This document shows positions 18,522-26,493 of a DNA stretch of 64,000 nucleotides, piece by piece. The notes beneath the pieces are model-generated. The model did no database searches. It saw only the letters and a list, made by a program, of their open reading frames with translations, and was not told the DNA's origin. Source of the stretch: Cohnella rhizoplanae (GTDB lineage: Bacteria; Bacillota; Bacilli; Paenibacillales; Paenibacillaceae); contig NZ_CAOJCN010000001.1 of assembly GCF_948329515.1 (NCBI RefSeq), positions 616,776 through 680,775 of the forward strand, written 5' to 3'. A program made the translations under genes and the position numbers. The stretch's first letter is position 1. Each line of letters opens with the position of its first letter.

Positions 18522-19784
18522 ATGGAGATGGTACAGGTTGTATTTTTAACGGTTCTGGTCTTTTTCGTGCTCGTCTCGATTCACGAGTTCGGACACTTTT
18601 ATTTTGCCAAGCGAGCCGGGGTGCTCGTGCGCGAATTCGCGATCGGCTTCGGACCGAAGCTGTTCTCGATCAAACGCGGGGAGAGCCGGTTTACGCTGCG
18701 CATGCTGCCGATCGGCGGCTTCGTGCGGATGGCTGGGGAGGACCCCGAGGTCGTCGAGGTCCAGGCCGGCCATACGGTGGGCGTCCGTCTCAAGGACGAC
18801 AAGGTGACCCGCATCTATCTGGACCGGCTCGACGAGCGCAGCCAGATCCTGCGCGGCGAGGTCAAGGCCGTAGATCTCGAGCGGCATCTGTATATGACGC
18901 TGGACGTGGACGGCGACGTGCAGCGCTACGACGTGCATCCGCAGGCGCTGATCGTGGCGAAGGGCAGAGATACGCAGATCGCGCCGCTCGACCGTCAATT
19001 CGGCAACGCCTCGGTAGGCAAGAAGGCGATGACGATTTTCGCGGGTCCGCTCATGAACTTTATTTTGGCGTTCGTGCTGTTCGCGGTATTTTTCCAGTCG
19101 TACGGCGTAGCCGTCGAGCCCAACACGAAGATCTTCATCAACGAAGTGACCGCGGACGGGGCAGCCAAGGCGGCAGGTCTGCAGAAGGGCGACTTGGTCG
19201 TATCCGTCAACGGCACCGCCGTCGAAGGGGACAGCCAGAAGCTGTCCCGGGCCATCACGGGCAGCGCCGGCAAGCCGATGGATTGGATCGTGAACCGCGA
19301 CGGGCAAGAGGTCAAGATCAAGGTCACGCCAAGCGCGGACACCGGCAAGGTCGGCATCGTCATGGCGCCCGAGATGCGCCATCCGGGTTTCGGGGAGACG
19401 TTCTCGCTGGCGGGCAGCGCGATGGTGGACAGCACCAAGAAGATTTTCGAAGGCTTCCGGAAGATTATCTTCGGCGAGGTGAAGCTCGAAGAGCTGAACG
19501 GGCCGGTCGGCACGGCGCAAGTGACCGTGGAGATCGCCAAGCAAGGCGTGACGCAGTTGACGTGGTGGGGCGCGATCCTGAGTTTGTACCTCGGCATCTT
19601 CAACCTGCTGCCCGTCCCGGCGCTCGACGGCAGCCGCTTGCTGTTCATCGGCATCGAGGCGATCCGCGGCCGGCCGGTCGATCCGAATCGCGAGAGTCTG
19701 GTGCATTTTATCGGCTTCGCGGCACTGATGCTGCTGATGGTCGTCGTCACTTATAACGATATTCTTAGGTTGGTCAAAGGTTAA
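18522..19784 (+). CDS. rasP: RasP/RseP-type site-2 zinc metalloprotease
   Basis: 420 residues. The zinc site H21-E22-F-G-H25 lies in the first membrane segment (SIHEFGHFYFAKRAGV). A PDZ domain spans about 185-275 (AGLQKGDLVVSVNG). The second catalytic motif LLPVPALDGSRLLF is near the C-terminus, between the last membrane segments. In B. subtilis RasP cleaves anti-sigma factors and signal peptide remnants within the membrane. It sits between dxr and proS, as expected. Confidence 0.96.
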   Translation: MEMVQVVFLTVLVFFVLVSIHEFGHFYFAKRAGVLVREFAIGFGPKLFSIKRGESRFTLRMLPIGGFVRMAGEDPEVVEVQAGHTVGVRLKDDKVTRIYLDRLDERSQILRGEVKAVDLERHLYMTLDVDGDVQRYDVHPQALIVAKGRDTQIAPLDRQFGNASVGKKAMTIFAGPLMNFILAFVLFAVFFQSYGVAVEPNTKIFINEVTADGAAKAAGLQKGDLVVSVNGTAVEGDSQKLSRAITGSAGKPMDWIVNRDGQEVKIKVTPSADTGKVGIVMAPEMRHPGFGETFSLAGSAMVDSTKKIFEGFRKIIFGEVKLEELNGPVGTAQVTVEIAKQGVTQLTWWGAILSLYLGIFNLLPVPALDGSRLLFIGIEAIRGRPVDPNRESLVHFIGFAALMLLMVVVTYNDILRLVKG

Positions 19785-19815
19785 AAAACAGACGTTGTCA
19801 GGGGTAGGGGAGCTT

Positions 19816-21264
19816 ATGTCGAAGGATAAAGGGTTCGTAACGGAGATTACGCCGCAGGCCGAGGACTTCAGCCGCTGGTATATCGACGTCATCAAGAAGG
19901 CCGAGCTCATGGATTACTCGCCGGTGCGCGGTTGTATCGTATTCCGGCCGGAGGGCTACGAGATTTGGGAGAACATTCAGCGCGATCTGGACCGACGCTT
20001 CAAGGAGACCGGCCACCGCAACGCCTATTTCCCGCTGCTGATCCCCGAGAGCTTCTTCCAGAAGGAAAAGGAGCATGTCGAGGGCTTTAATCCCGAGCTT
20101 CCCATGGTGACGGAGGCGGGCGGCGAGATTCTGGAGGAGCGGCTGGCGGTGCGTCCGACGTCGGAGACGATGTTCGGTCACATGTACGCCAAGTGGATTA
20201 ATTCCTACCGCGATCTGCCGCTGCTCATCAACCAATGGGCGAACGTATTCCGCTGGGAAAAGCGCACGATGCCGTTCCTGCGGACAAGCGAGTTCCTGTG
20301 GCAGGAAGGCCATACGGCGCACGAGGACGAGACGGACGCCCGCCGCGAGACGATGCAGATGCTGGACGTCTACACGGAATTCGTGGAGAGCGTGCTGGCG
20401 ATCCCGGTCATCAAAGGGCAGAAGACGCCTTCGGAACGCTTCGCAGGCGCCGTCGACACGTATTCGATCGAGGCGATGATGAAGGACGGTCGCGCCGTGC
20501 AGGCCGGTACCTCGCATTACCTCGGCACGAAGTTCGCCGTAGCGTTCGATATTAAGTATCTGAGCCGTGAAAACGCGCAAGAGTATTGCCATACGACCTC
20601 ATGGGGCGTGAGTACGCGCCTGATCGGCGCGCTCATCATGGTCCATGGCGACGACCGGGGTCTCGTATTGCCGCCCAAGGTCGCGCCGACGCAGGTCATC
20701 ATGATTCCGATCGGACCGCCCAAGACGCGCGAGACGGTCATCGCCAAGACGGACGAGCTGTTCGCCGAGCTGAAGAGCGCGGGCATCCGCGTGCGCGTCG
20801 ACGACCGTTCCGACGTCTCGCCCGGCTGGAAGTTCAACGAATACGAGATGAGAGGCATCCCGATCCGCCTCGAGCTCGGCCCGCGCGATCTGGAGAACGG
20901 CGTCTGCGTGCTCGTGTCCCGCGTGACCGGCGAGAAAAAGCAAGTGCCGCTCGAAGGCTTGGCGCAATCCGTAGCGGAGATGCTGGACGAGGTGCATGCG
21001 CAGATGTACGCGCGCGCGCTGGAATTCCGCGAATCCCACATGTTCGACGTCGAGACGCTGGACCAGCTGAAGGCCGCGTTCGAGGAAAAGCGCGGCTTCG
21101 CGTACGCCGGCTGGTGCGGAGACGACGCCTGCGAGAGCAAGGTCAAGGAAGAGACCGGCGCGACGAGCCGCAATATCCCGTTCGAGCCGCAGACGACCAA
21201 GAGCGTATGCCTCTGCTGCGGCAAGCCCGCCGCTCACACGGTCGTGTTCGCAAGAGCGTACTGA
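19816..21264 (+). CDS. proS: Prolyl-tRNA synthetase, archaeal/eukaryote-like (type 3)
   Basis: 482 residues from the ATG at 19816 (aggggag upstream) rather than the in-frame start at 19795. Class II motifs: RPTSETMFGHMYAKW, VFRWEKRTMPFLRTSEFLWQEGHTAH and a motif-3 region around THHGD-like GALIMVHGDDRGLVLPPKVAP. There is no editing insertion between motifs 2 and 3, and the protein ends in a Cys-containing zinc-like domain (CGDDACESK and CLCCGKPA) with terminal FARAY, the features of the short archaeal-type enzyme. B. subtilis instead has the roughly 564-residue bacterial type at this locus. Confidence 0.93.
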   Translation: MSKDKGFVTEITPQAEDFSRWYIDVIKKAELMDYSPVRGCIVFRPEGYEIWENIQRDLDRRFKETGHRNAYFPLLIPESFFQKEKEHVEGFNPELPMVTEAGGEILEERLAVRPTSETMFGHMYAKWINSYRDLPLLINQWANVFRWEKRTMPFLRTSEFLWQEGHTAHEDETDARRETMQMLDVYTEFVESVLAIPVIKGQKTPSERFAGAVDTYSIEAMMKDGRAVQAGTSHYLGTKFAVAFDIKYLSRENAQEYCHTTSWGVSTRLIGALIMVHGDDRGLVLPPKVAPTQVIMIPIGPPKTRETVIAKTDELFAELKSAGIRVRVDDRSDVSPGWKFNEYEMRGIPIRLELGPRDLENGVCVLVSRVTGEKKQVPLEGLAQSVAEMLDEVHAQMYARALEFRESHMFDVETLDQLKAAFEEKRGFAYAGWCGDDACESKVKEETGATSRNIPFEPQTTKSVCLCCGKPAAHTVVFARAY

Positions 21265-21277
21265 ACCATTCTTATCG

Positions 21278-21314
21278 AGACCCCCGGAAGCGCAGGCTTG
21301 CGGGGGTCTTTTTC
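21278..21314 (+). terminator. Intrinsic terminator after proS
   Basis: Arms agacccccg and cgggggtct around a 14-base loop, then five T residues. It ends the rasP-proS unit and isolates the following regulator gene, whose ribosome binding site starts within a few bases of the T-run. Confidence 0.88.
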
Positions 21315-21330
21315 GCAGGAGGAACGTATC

Positions 21331-22653
21331 ATGCAAATCAGAATCGGTGTCGTAGGCACGGAAGCCGCAGTCGCTCAGGTGCTTAAGGTCATGCATTCGT
21401 TTCCTTCGCTCGAGCCCGTCGTGCGGATCGTGGAGCATGAGCAAGAAGCGCCGGACGCCGCGTCGGATCTCGGAGGCCAAGTCGAAGCGCTGCTGCTGTC
21501 CGGCCCCGCGCCGCAGCGCCTATTGAAGGAAAAAGGACCGGTCGCCGTGCCGGTGCACCACGTGCCGCTGACGGGAGCCGGTTTATATAAAGCGCTATTC
21601 GAAGCGCAGCGGGCAGGCCGACTCGGGCCCGACGCCGTACTGTCGGTCGATTCGCTCACCCAATCGATGGCTACGCGCGCGCTGCGGGACCTGGGGCTTG
21701 AAGGGCTGGCGACCGCCGTATACGACGGACCGCCCTACGCAGCGCCGGACAAGCTGGTCGCCTACCACCGCAGGATCGCCGCAGGCCGGAACGGCGTATT
21801 CGTCTTCACCGGGGTCGAGCGGGTAGCGGAGGAGCTCGGCAGATTGAATATTCCGAATGCCCGTCTGCAGCCGTCCGACGAAGATATCATCGTTACGCTG
21901 GAGCGCGCGCTGCTGTCGACCGAATCGCGCAAGGGCAAGGAGTCGCAGATCGTCGTCGGGATGGTCGCGGTCGACGAATTCGGCAAGCTCGTGCAACGGA
22001 GCGCGAGCGAGCACGAGATCCAGAAGCTGAAGCTGGATATTCACCGGATGGTTCTCGATTACGTCGAATCGCTCGACGGGTATTTAGCGCCGGTAGGCGG
22101 AGAGGAATATTTATTTTTTACGACGCGGGGCATATTCGAGCGGGAGACGGGCGGATACAAGACCATCCCGCTGGCGAAGGACGCGAGCTTGTCCTACGGC
22201 ATCACGCTCAGCATCGGGATCGGCTTCGGCGCGACGGCGAGCGAGGCCGGATCCAACGCGCGAAGCGCGCTTCGCAAATCCGTCGAAGCCGGCGGCAACG
22301 CCTGCTTTATCGTGCGGGAGGATCGCACGCTGATCGGGCCGCTGGAGATGTCCGATCCCGTATCTTCCATTCTGGCGCCTCTCGATCCCGAGCTGCTGCG
22401 GCGCGCGGAGGAGGCGGGGATGACGGGCGCTTATCTGAGCAAGCTGCTCACTTATATGTCGCGGCACGGCAAATACGATTACCAGGTGCACGAGCTGGCT
22501 TCGATGCTGAATATCACCGTCCGCAGCGCGCATCGGCTGCTGCTTCAGTGGGCGGATGCCGGCCTAGTCGGCATCGCGGGCTTGGAGAAGATGCCGAAGG
22601 GAAGGCCGCGCCAGGTGTACCGGTTCTCCTTTTTGGCGGATCATTATTTGTAA
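21331..22653 (+). CDS. Regulator with GGDEF/GTP-cyclohydrolase-like domain and winged helix
   Basis: 440 residues from the ATG behind aggagga. I do not recognise a named family. N-terminal part (about 1-190): alternating hydrophobic strands starting IRIGVVGTEAAV, resembling a Rossmann/PrpR-type sensor. Middle part (about 205-345): VAVDEFGKLVQRS, then VGGEEYLFFTTRG (G256-G257-E258-E259-Y260, the position of GGDEF), then LSIGIGFGATASEA and ALRKSVEAGGNACFIV, the layout of GGDEF and archaeal GTP cyclohydrolase III folds. C-terminal part (about 370-425): ELASMLNITVRSAHRLLLQWADAGLV, a winged helix-turn-helix. It is probably a ligand- or nucleotide-responsive transcription factor controlling the operon starting at 22802. 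Confidence 0.7.
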   Translation: MQIRIGVVGTEAAVAQVLKVMHSFPSLEPVVRIVEHEQEAPDAASDLGGQVEALLLSGPAPQRLLKEKGPVAVPVHHVPLTGAGLYKALFEAQRAGRLGPDAVLSVDSLTQSMATRALRDLGLEGLATAVYDGPPYAAPDKLVAYHRRIAAGRNGVFVFTGVERVAEELGRLNIPNARLQPSDEDIIVTLERALLSTESRKGKESQIVVGMVAVDEFGKLVQRSASEHEIQKLKLDIHRMVLDYVESLDGYLAPVGGEEYLFFTTRGIFERETGGYKTIPLAKDASLSYGITLSIGIGFGATASEAGSNARSALRKSVEAGGNACFIVREDRTLIGPLEMSDPVSSILAPLDPELLRRAEEAGMTGAYLSKLLTYMSRHGKYDYQVHELASMLNITVRSAHRLLLQWADAGLVGIAGLEKMPKGRPRQVYRFSFLADHYL

Positions 22654-22702
22654 GCGCATCACTGCAATCGAGGTCGCCGGGTCTGCCAGGCGGCCTTGAT
22701 TC

Positions 22703-22768
22703 GTCTCTACTTTGCTTATTTAAAGACGATAAATGGACCTGTCTTTATATGAGTTTCGCACGTATGAT
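22703..22768 (+). promoter_or_regulatory. Candidate promoter with inverted-repeat operator for the serine/aldolase operon
   Basis: TAAAGAC (22721-22727) and GTCTTTA (22741-22747) form a perfect 7-base inverted repeat with centres 20 bases apart. A third, near-identical half-site GTCTCTA lies at 22703-22709. A possible promoter, CTGTCT (22739-22744), 18-base spacer, TATGAT (22763-22768), overlaps the right half-site in its -35. The leader then reaches the start at 22802 behind aagggagacg. Operator function is inferred from symmetry and position. Confidence 0.5.
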
Positions 22769-22801
22769 GGAATCAGATACAAGTCGAAGGGAGACGAACT
22801 C

Positions 22802-23818
22802 ATGAATACAGTAGAACAACTGGAAGCGAAGCTGGCGGAACCGTCCGAAGGTCTGATCCGGCAGTTGTCCTCCGTTACAGGCGATATCGTCGTGCTGGGG
22901 GTCGGCGGCAAGATGGGGCCAAGCCTGGCGCGCCTTGCGGCGAATGCCGTTCGCGAAGGGGGCTTGAACAAGCGCGTCATCGGCGTGTCGCGCTTCAGCA
23001 GCAGCGAGACGCGTCAAGAGCTGGAAGACGCAGGCGTCGAGACGATCTCTTGCGAGCTGCTCGACGACGACGCGCTGCGCGAGCTGCCGAACGTGGAGAA
23101 CGTCATTTTTATGGCAGGCAACAAATTTGGCACGACGGGGCGCGAGCACTTTACGTGGGCGATGAACGCTTATCTGCCGGGCCGCGTCGCCGAGAAGTAC
23201 AAGGACTCGCGGATCGTCGTGTTTTCCTCGGGCAACATTTACCCGTTCATGCCCGTCGGCGGCGGCGGCGCGGACGAATCCATCGCGCCTGAGCCCCTCG
23301 GCGAATATGCCCAGTCGACGCTCGGCAGGGAACGAATCTTCGAATACCATTCGCACAAGAACGGAACGCCGATGACGATGTTCAGGCTGAACTACGCGAT
23401 CGACTTACGCTACGGGGTGCTGCTGGAGCTCGCCCGCGCCATCCGCGACGAACGCGCGATCGACCTGACGACTGGCTATGCTAACGTTATCTGGCAGGGC
23501 GACGCCAACGCGATGGCGCTGCGCAGCCTCGCGATCGCCTCTAGCCCGCCTGCGCTTCTGAACGTGACGGGGCCGGAGACGATGTCCATCCGCTGGGCTG
23601 CCGGCCAATTGGCGTCGAGGCTCGGCAAGGAAGCGATCTTCGAGGGCCGCGAATCCGAGACGGCGCTGCTTAATAACGCCTCGAAGTCGCATCAGCTGTT
23701 CGGCTACCCGAGCGTGTCCTTGCTCCAGATGGTCGATTGGACGGCGGAGTGGGTGCAGCAGGGCGGCGCCACATGGAACAAGCCGACGCACTTCCAAGAG
23801 AGAAAGGGGAAATTCTAA
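22802..23818 (+). CDS. Divergent NAD-dependent epimerase/dehydratase-family protein
   Basis: 338 residues from the ATG at 22802 behind aagggaga; upstream in-frame codons lack a site. It shows an extended-SDR fold: IVVLGVGGKMGPSLARLA (nucleotide-binding Gly-rich loop), NVIFMAGNKFG, VVFSSGNIYP, then EYAQSTLGRERIFE. In the active-site segment Tyr169 is present but the usual Lys four residues later is Thr173, so the canonical YxxxK pair is broken. C-terminal NVTGPETMSIRWAAGQLA resembles sugar-nucleotide or aldose-type SDRs. It overlaps the aldolase gene by one base. The substrate is unknown. Confidence 0.8.
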   Translation: MNTVEQLEAKLAEPSEGLIRQLSSVTGDIVVLGVGGKMGPSLARLAANAVREGGLNKRVIGVSRFSSSETRQELEDAGVETISCELLDDDALRELPNVENVIFMAGNKFGTTGREHFTWAMNAYLPGRVAEKYKDSRIVVFSSGNIYPFMPVGGGGADESIAPEPLGEYAQSTLGRERIFEYHSHKNGTPMTMFRLNYAIDLRYGVLLELARAIRDERAIDLTTGYANVIWQGDANAMALRSLAIASSPPALLNVTGPETMSIRWAAGQLASRLGKEAIFEGRESETALLNNASKSHQLFGYPSVSLLQMVDWTAEWVQQGGATWNKPTHFQERKGKF

Positions 23819-24888
23819 TGGCGACCGCAAAGCTCTCGGCCATCTTGCAGGCGGCGCTGATGGACGGCCTCGTGATTCCGGCGCACCCGCTCGCCTTGGA
23901 CGAGAACCGCAAGCTCGACGAACGCCGCCAGCGGGCGCTCACGCGTTACTATGTCGCGTCAGGGGCCGGAGGCATCGCTATCGGCGTCCATTCCACCCAA
24001 TTCGAGATTCGGGATCCCGAGCACGATCTGTACGAGACGGTGCTGAGGATGGCGGCCGAGGAAGTCGCGAACGCTGCGCCGAACCGACCGTTCATCCAAG
24101 TAGCGGGCGTATGCGGACCGGCGGAGCAGGCGCTCAGCGAGACGCAGACGGCGCTGTCGCTCGGCTATGACGCAGTGCTGCTCAGCATGGGCGGCCTGGT
24201 CGGATTGTCCGAGGACGAGCATCTGGAGCGCGCGAGGAAGGTCGCGGCGGTCATGCCGGTCATCGGCTTCTATCTGCAGCCTTCCGTCGGCGGCCGGATC
24301 TTCAGCTACGAATTCTGGCGCGCCTTCGCCGACATTCCGAATATCGTCGCGATCAAGATGGCGCCCTTTAACCGGTACCAGACGCTGGACGTAGCGCGCG
24401 CGGTATGCGACTCGAGCCGCAGGGACGAGATCGCGCTGTATACCGGCAACGACGACAATATCGTGGCGGACCTGTTCACGACGTACCGCTTCACCGTCGA
24501 CGGCCGGACGGTCGAAAAGCAGGTCGTCGGCGGTCTGCTGGGCCACTGGGCCGTATGGACGCAGAAGGCCGTCGCGCTCCTCGAAGAGATCAAGACCGCC
24601 AGGCGGGAGCCTTCGATCGCGAAGGAATGGCTCACGCGCAATGTCCAAGTGACGGATTCCAACGCGGCCTTCTTCGATCCCTCGCACCAGTTCGCCGGCT
24701 GCATTCCGGGAATTCACGAAGTGCTCCGCAGGCAGGGCTTGCTGCAGGGGACATGGTGTCTCAACCCGCACGAGGAGCTGTCTCCGGGTCAATCGGAGGA
24801 GATCGACCGCGTGTACGCGCAATATCCCGACTTGAACGACGATGCGTTCGTCGCATCGCATCTCGAAGAATGGCTGCGGGGAAAGTAA
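23818..24888 (+). CDS. Dihydrodipicolinate synthase-family (DapA-like) lyase/aldolase
   Basis: 356 residues starting at the ATG that overlaps the previous stop by one base. TIM-barrel Schiff-base aldolase: Tyr152 in GFYLQPSVGG and Lys180 in NIVAIKMAPFNR correspond to the catalytic Tyr and Lys. Such enzymes cleave or form a 2-keto acid (often pyruvate) with an aldehyde. It is longer than DapA (291 residues here at 51019) with a C-terminal extension, and is clearly a paralog for another substrate. It is sandwiched between the SDR and serine dehydratase genes, so a catabolic role producing pyruvate is plausible but unproven. Confidence 0.85.
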   Translation: MATAKLSAILQAALMDGLVIPAHPLALDENRKLDERRQRALTRYYVASGAGGIAIGVHSTQFEIRDPEHDLYETVLRMAAEEVANAAPNRPFIQVAGVCGPAEQALSETQTALSLGYDAVLLSMGGLVGLSEDEHLERARKVAAVMPVIGFYLQPSVGGRIFSYEFWRAFADIPNIVAIKMAPFNRYQTLDVARAVCDSSRRDEIALYTGNDDNIVADLFTTYRFTVDGRTVEKQVVGGLLGHWAVWTQKAVALLEEIKTARREPSIAKEWLTRNVQVTDSNAAFFDPSHQFAGCIPGIHEVLRRQGLLQGTWCLNPHEELSPGQSEEIDRVYAQYPDLNDDAFVASHLEEWLRGK

Positions 24889-24924
24889 AGATATGATCCG
24901 TGCGGCGGAAGGAGGCGATCGGCC

Positions 24925-25605
24925 ATGCGCTTTAAAGACGTGTTTTCCATCATGGGACCGAGCATGATCGGCCCTTCCAGCTCGCATACCGCAGGCGCCG
25001 CGCGGCTCGGGCTGGCGGCCCGGCAGACGCTCGGCGGCCAGCCGGACGAAGCCGACGTCATATTCTCCGGCTCGTTCGCGGAGACGTATATGGGCCACGG
25101 CACCGACCTCGCGGCTGCGGCCGGACTGCTCGGCTGCGCGCCGGACGACGTCCGGATCCGCGACGCGATCGCGCTTGCCGAGGCGGCGGGCATGGAGCTG
25201 CGGTTCGGCACCGAGCTGCGGCTTGGGGGGCATCCCAATACGGTCCGTTTTGCGCTTAGAAAGGGAGACCGGACGGCTTCCCTGATCGGCTGCTCCATCG
25301 GCGGCGGCAACGTGGAGATCGTGAACGTAGACGGCTTCGACATCAAGTTTCTGGCGGACTGTCCGACGCTGCTGATCGATCACCGCGACATGGCCGGTAC
25401 GCTCGCCGCGATGACCGTGATCGTCGGCCGCGCGGGGCTCAACATTCGCGCGATGGAGGTCGACCGGCAGAGCCGGAGCGGCCGTGCCTTAACGGTGATG
25501 GAGATGGACCAGGCGGTGTCGGACGAGGTGATGCGCGAGCTCGGGGCGCTCGAACAGGTGGACCGGGTGCGGCTCGTCGATCTGAACGGAGAGGAGAGGG
25601 CATAG
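24925..25605 (+). CDS. sdaAB: L-serine dehydratase, iron-sulfur type, beta subunit
   Basis: 226 residues; ATG behind aaggagg. It begins FKDVFSIMGPSMIGPSSSHTAGAARLG, the conserved opening of SdaAB with its SSHTAG substrate segment. The C-terminal part (about 150-225) is an ACT domain (HRDMAGTLAAMTVIVG and MEMDQAV). Together with the alpha subunit next door it deaminates L-serine to pyruvate and ammonia. The stop directly abuts the sdaAA start. Confidence 0.95.
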   Translation: MRFKDVFSIMGPSMIGPSSSHTAGAARLGLAARQTLGGQPDEADVIFSGSFAETYMGHGTDLAAAAGLLGCAPDDVRIRDAIALAEAAGMELRFGTELRLGGHPNTVRFALRKGDRTASLIGCSIGGGNVEIVNVDGFDIKFLADCPTLLIDHRDMAGTLAAMTVIVGRAGLNIRAMEVDRQSRSGRALTVMEMDQAVSDEVMRELGALEQVDRVRLVDLNGEERA

Positions 25606-26493
25606 ATGAGATTCGCGACGCTGGCGCAGTTGACCGAGCAATGCCGGGAGGCGCAGACGACGCTCGGCCGTTATATGCTGCAGGAGCAGGTGCGGGAATC
25701 GGGAAGCACCGAGGCCGAGGTATTCGGGCAGATGGAGAGCTACTACCAGGTCATGAAGGAAGCGGTGCGCAAAGGATCTACGGAGGATACGCGATCCCGG
25801 AGCGGCCTGACGGGAGGCGACGCGAAGCGGGTCATGCAGTACAGGGAGCAGAGCGTTCCTTCGCTCGGCGGCGAAGCCAGCATGGCGCTCGCCTATGCGC
25901 TGGCCGTATCGGAGGTCAATGCTTCGATGGGCAGGATCATCGCGACGCCGACCGCGGGCTCGTGCGGCATTATCCCCGGCGTGTTCGTCAGCACGCAAGA
26001 GCGCTTCGGCTGGTCCGACGCGCATATGGTGGAGGGCTTGTTCGCGGCCGGCGCGATCGGCTACGTCATCGCCAACCAATCGTTCATCTCGGGTGCCGAG
26101 GGCGGCTGCCAGGCCGAAGTCGGCTCTGCGGTGGGGATGGCGGCCGGCGCGCTGACCGAGCTGCGCGGAGGCACCCCGGAGCAGGCGGTCCACGCGGTCG
26201 GCCTCGCGCTTAAAAACTCGCTGGGCCTGATCTGCGATCCGGTCGGCGGTCTGGTCGAGATTCCGTGCATCGTCCGCAACGGCTTCGGCGCGGTGACCGC
26301 GCTCGCTGCCGCCGACATGGCGCTAGCGGGCGTGCGCAGCGTCATTCCTTCGGACGAGGTCATCGGCGTCATGAAGGATATCGGGGCGGCGATGCCCGAG
26401 GCGCACCGCGAGACGGCCAAGGGCGGTCTCGCCCAGACGCCTACGGGCAAAGCCATTTTAGGCGAGCTGCGGAAAAAGGGGGGGCGGCCGTGA
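25606..26493 (+). CDS. sdaAA: L-serine dehydratase, iron-sulfur type, alpha subunit
   Basis: 295 residues, starting on the base after the sdaAB stop. Conserved segments: ATPTAGSCGIIPGV, AEGGCQAEVGSAVGMAAGA and GLICDPVGGLVEIPCIVRN. The cysteines in these segments match the [4Fe-4S] cluster ligands of the SdaA alpha chain. The C-terminus ends with TPTGKAILGELRKKG. Its TGA overlaps the GTG start of the amidohydrolase (26490-26493). Confidence 0.95.
   Translation: MRFATLAQLTEQCREAQTTLGRYMLQEQVRESGSTEAEVFGQMESYYQVMKEAVRKGSTEDTRSRSGLTGGDAKRVMQYREQSVPSLGGEASMALAYALAVSEVNASMGRIIATPTAGSCGIIPGVFVSTQERFGWSDAHMVEGLFAAGAIGYVIANQSFISGAEGGCQAEVGSAVGMAAGALTELRGGTPEQAVHAVGLALKNSLGLICDPVGGLVEIPCIVRNGFGAVTALAAADMALAGVRSVIPSDEVIGVMKDIGAAMPEAHRETAKGGLAQTPTGKAILGELRKKGGRP

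Noticed and set aside
18518..19756. Second long plus-strand frame overlapping rasP
   Set aside because: Arg/Gly/Ala-rich out-of-frame translation. The rasP frame has the zinc motif, PDZ domain and correct length.
19785..19815. Possible T-box upstream of proS
   Set aside because: The gap is only about 30 bases, too short for a T-box leader.
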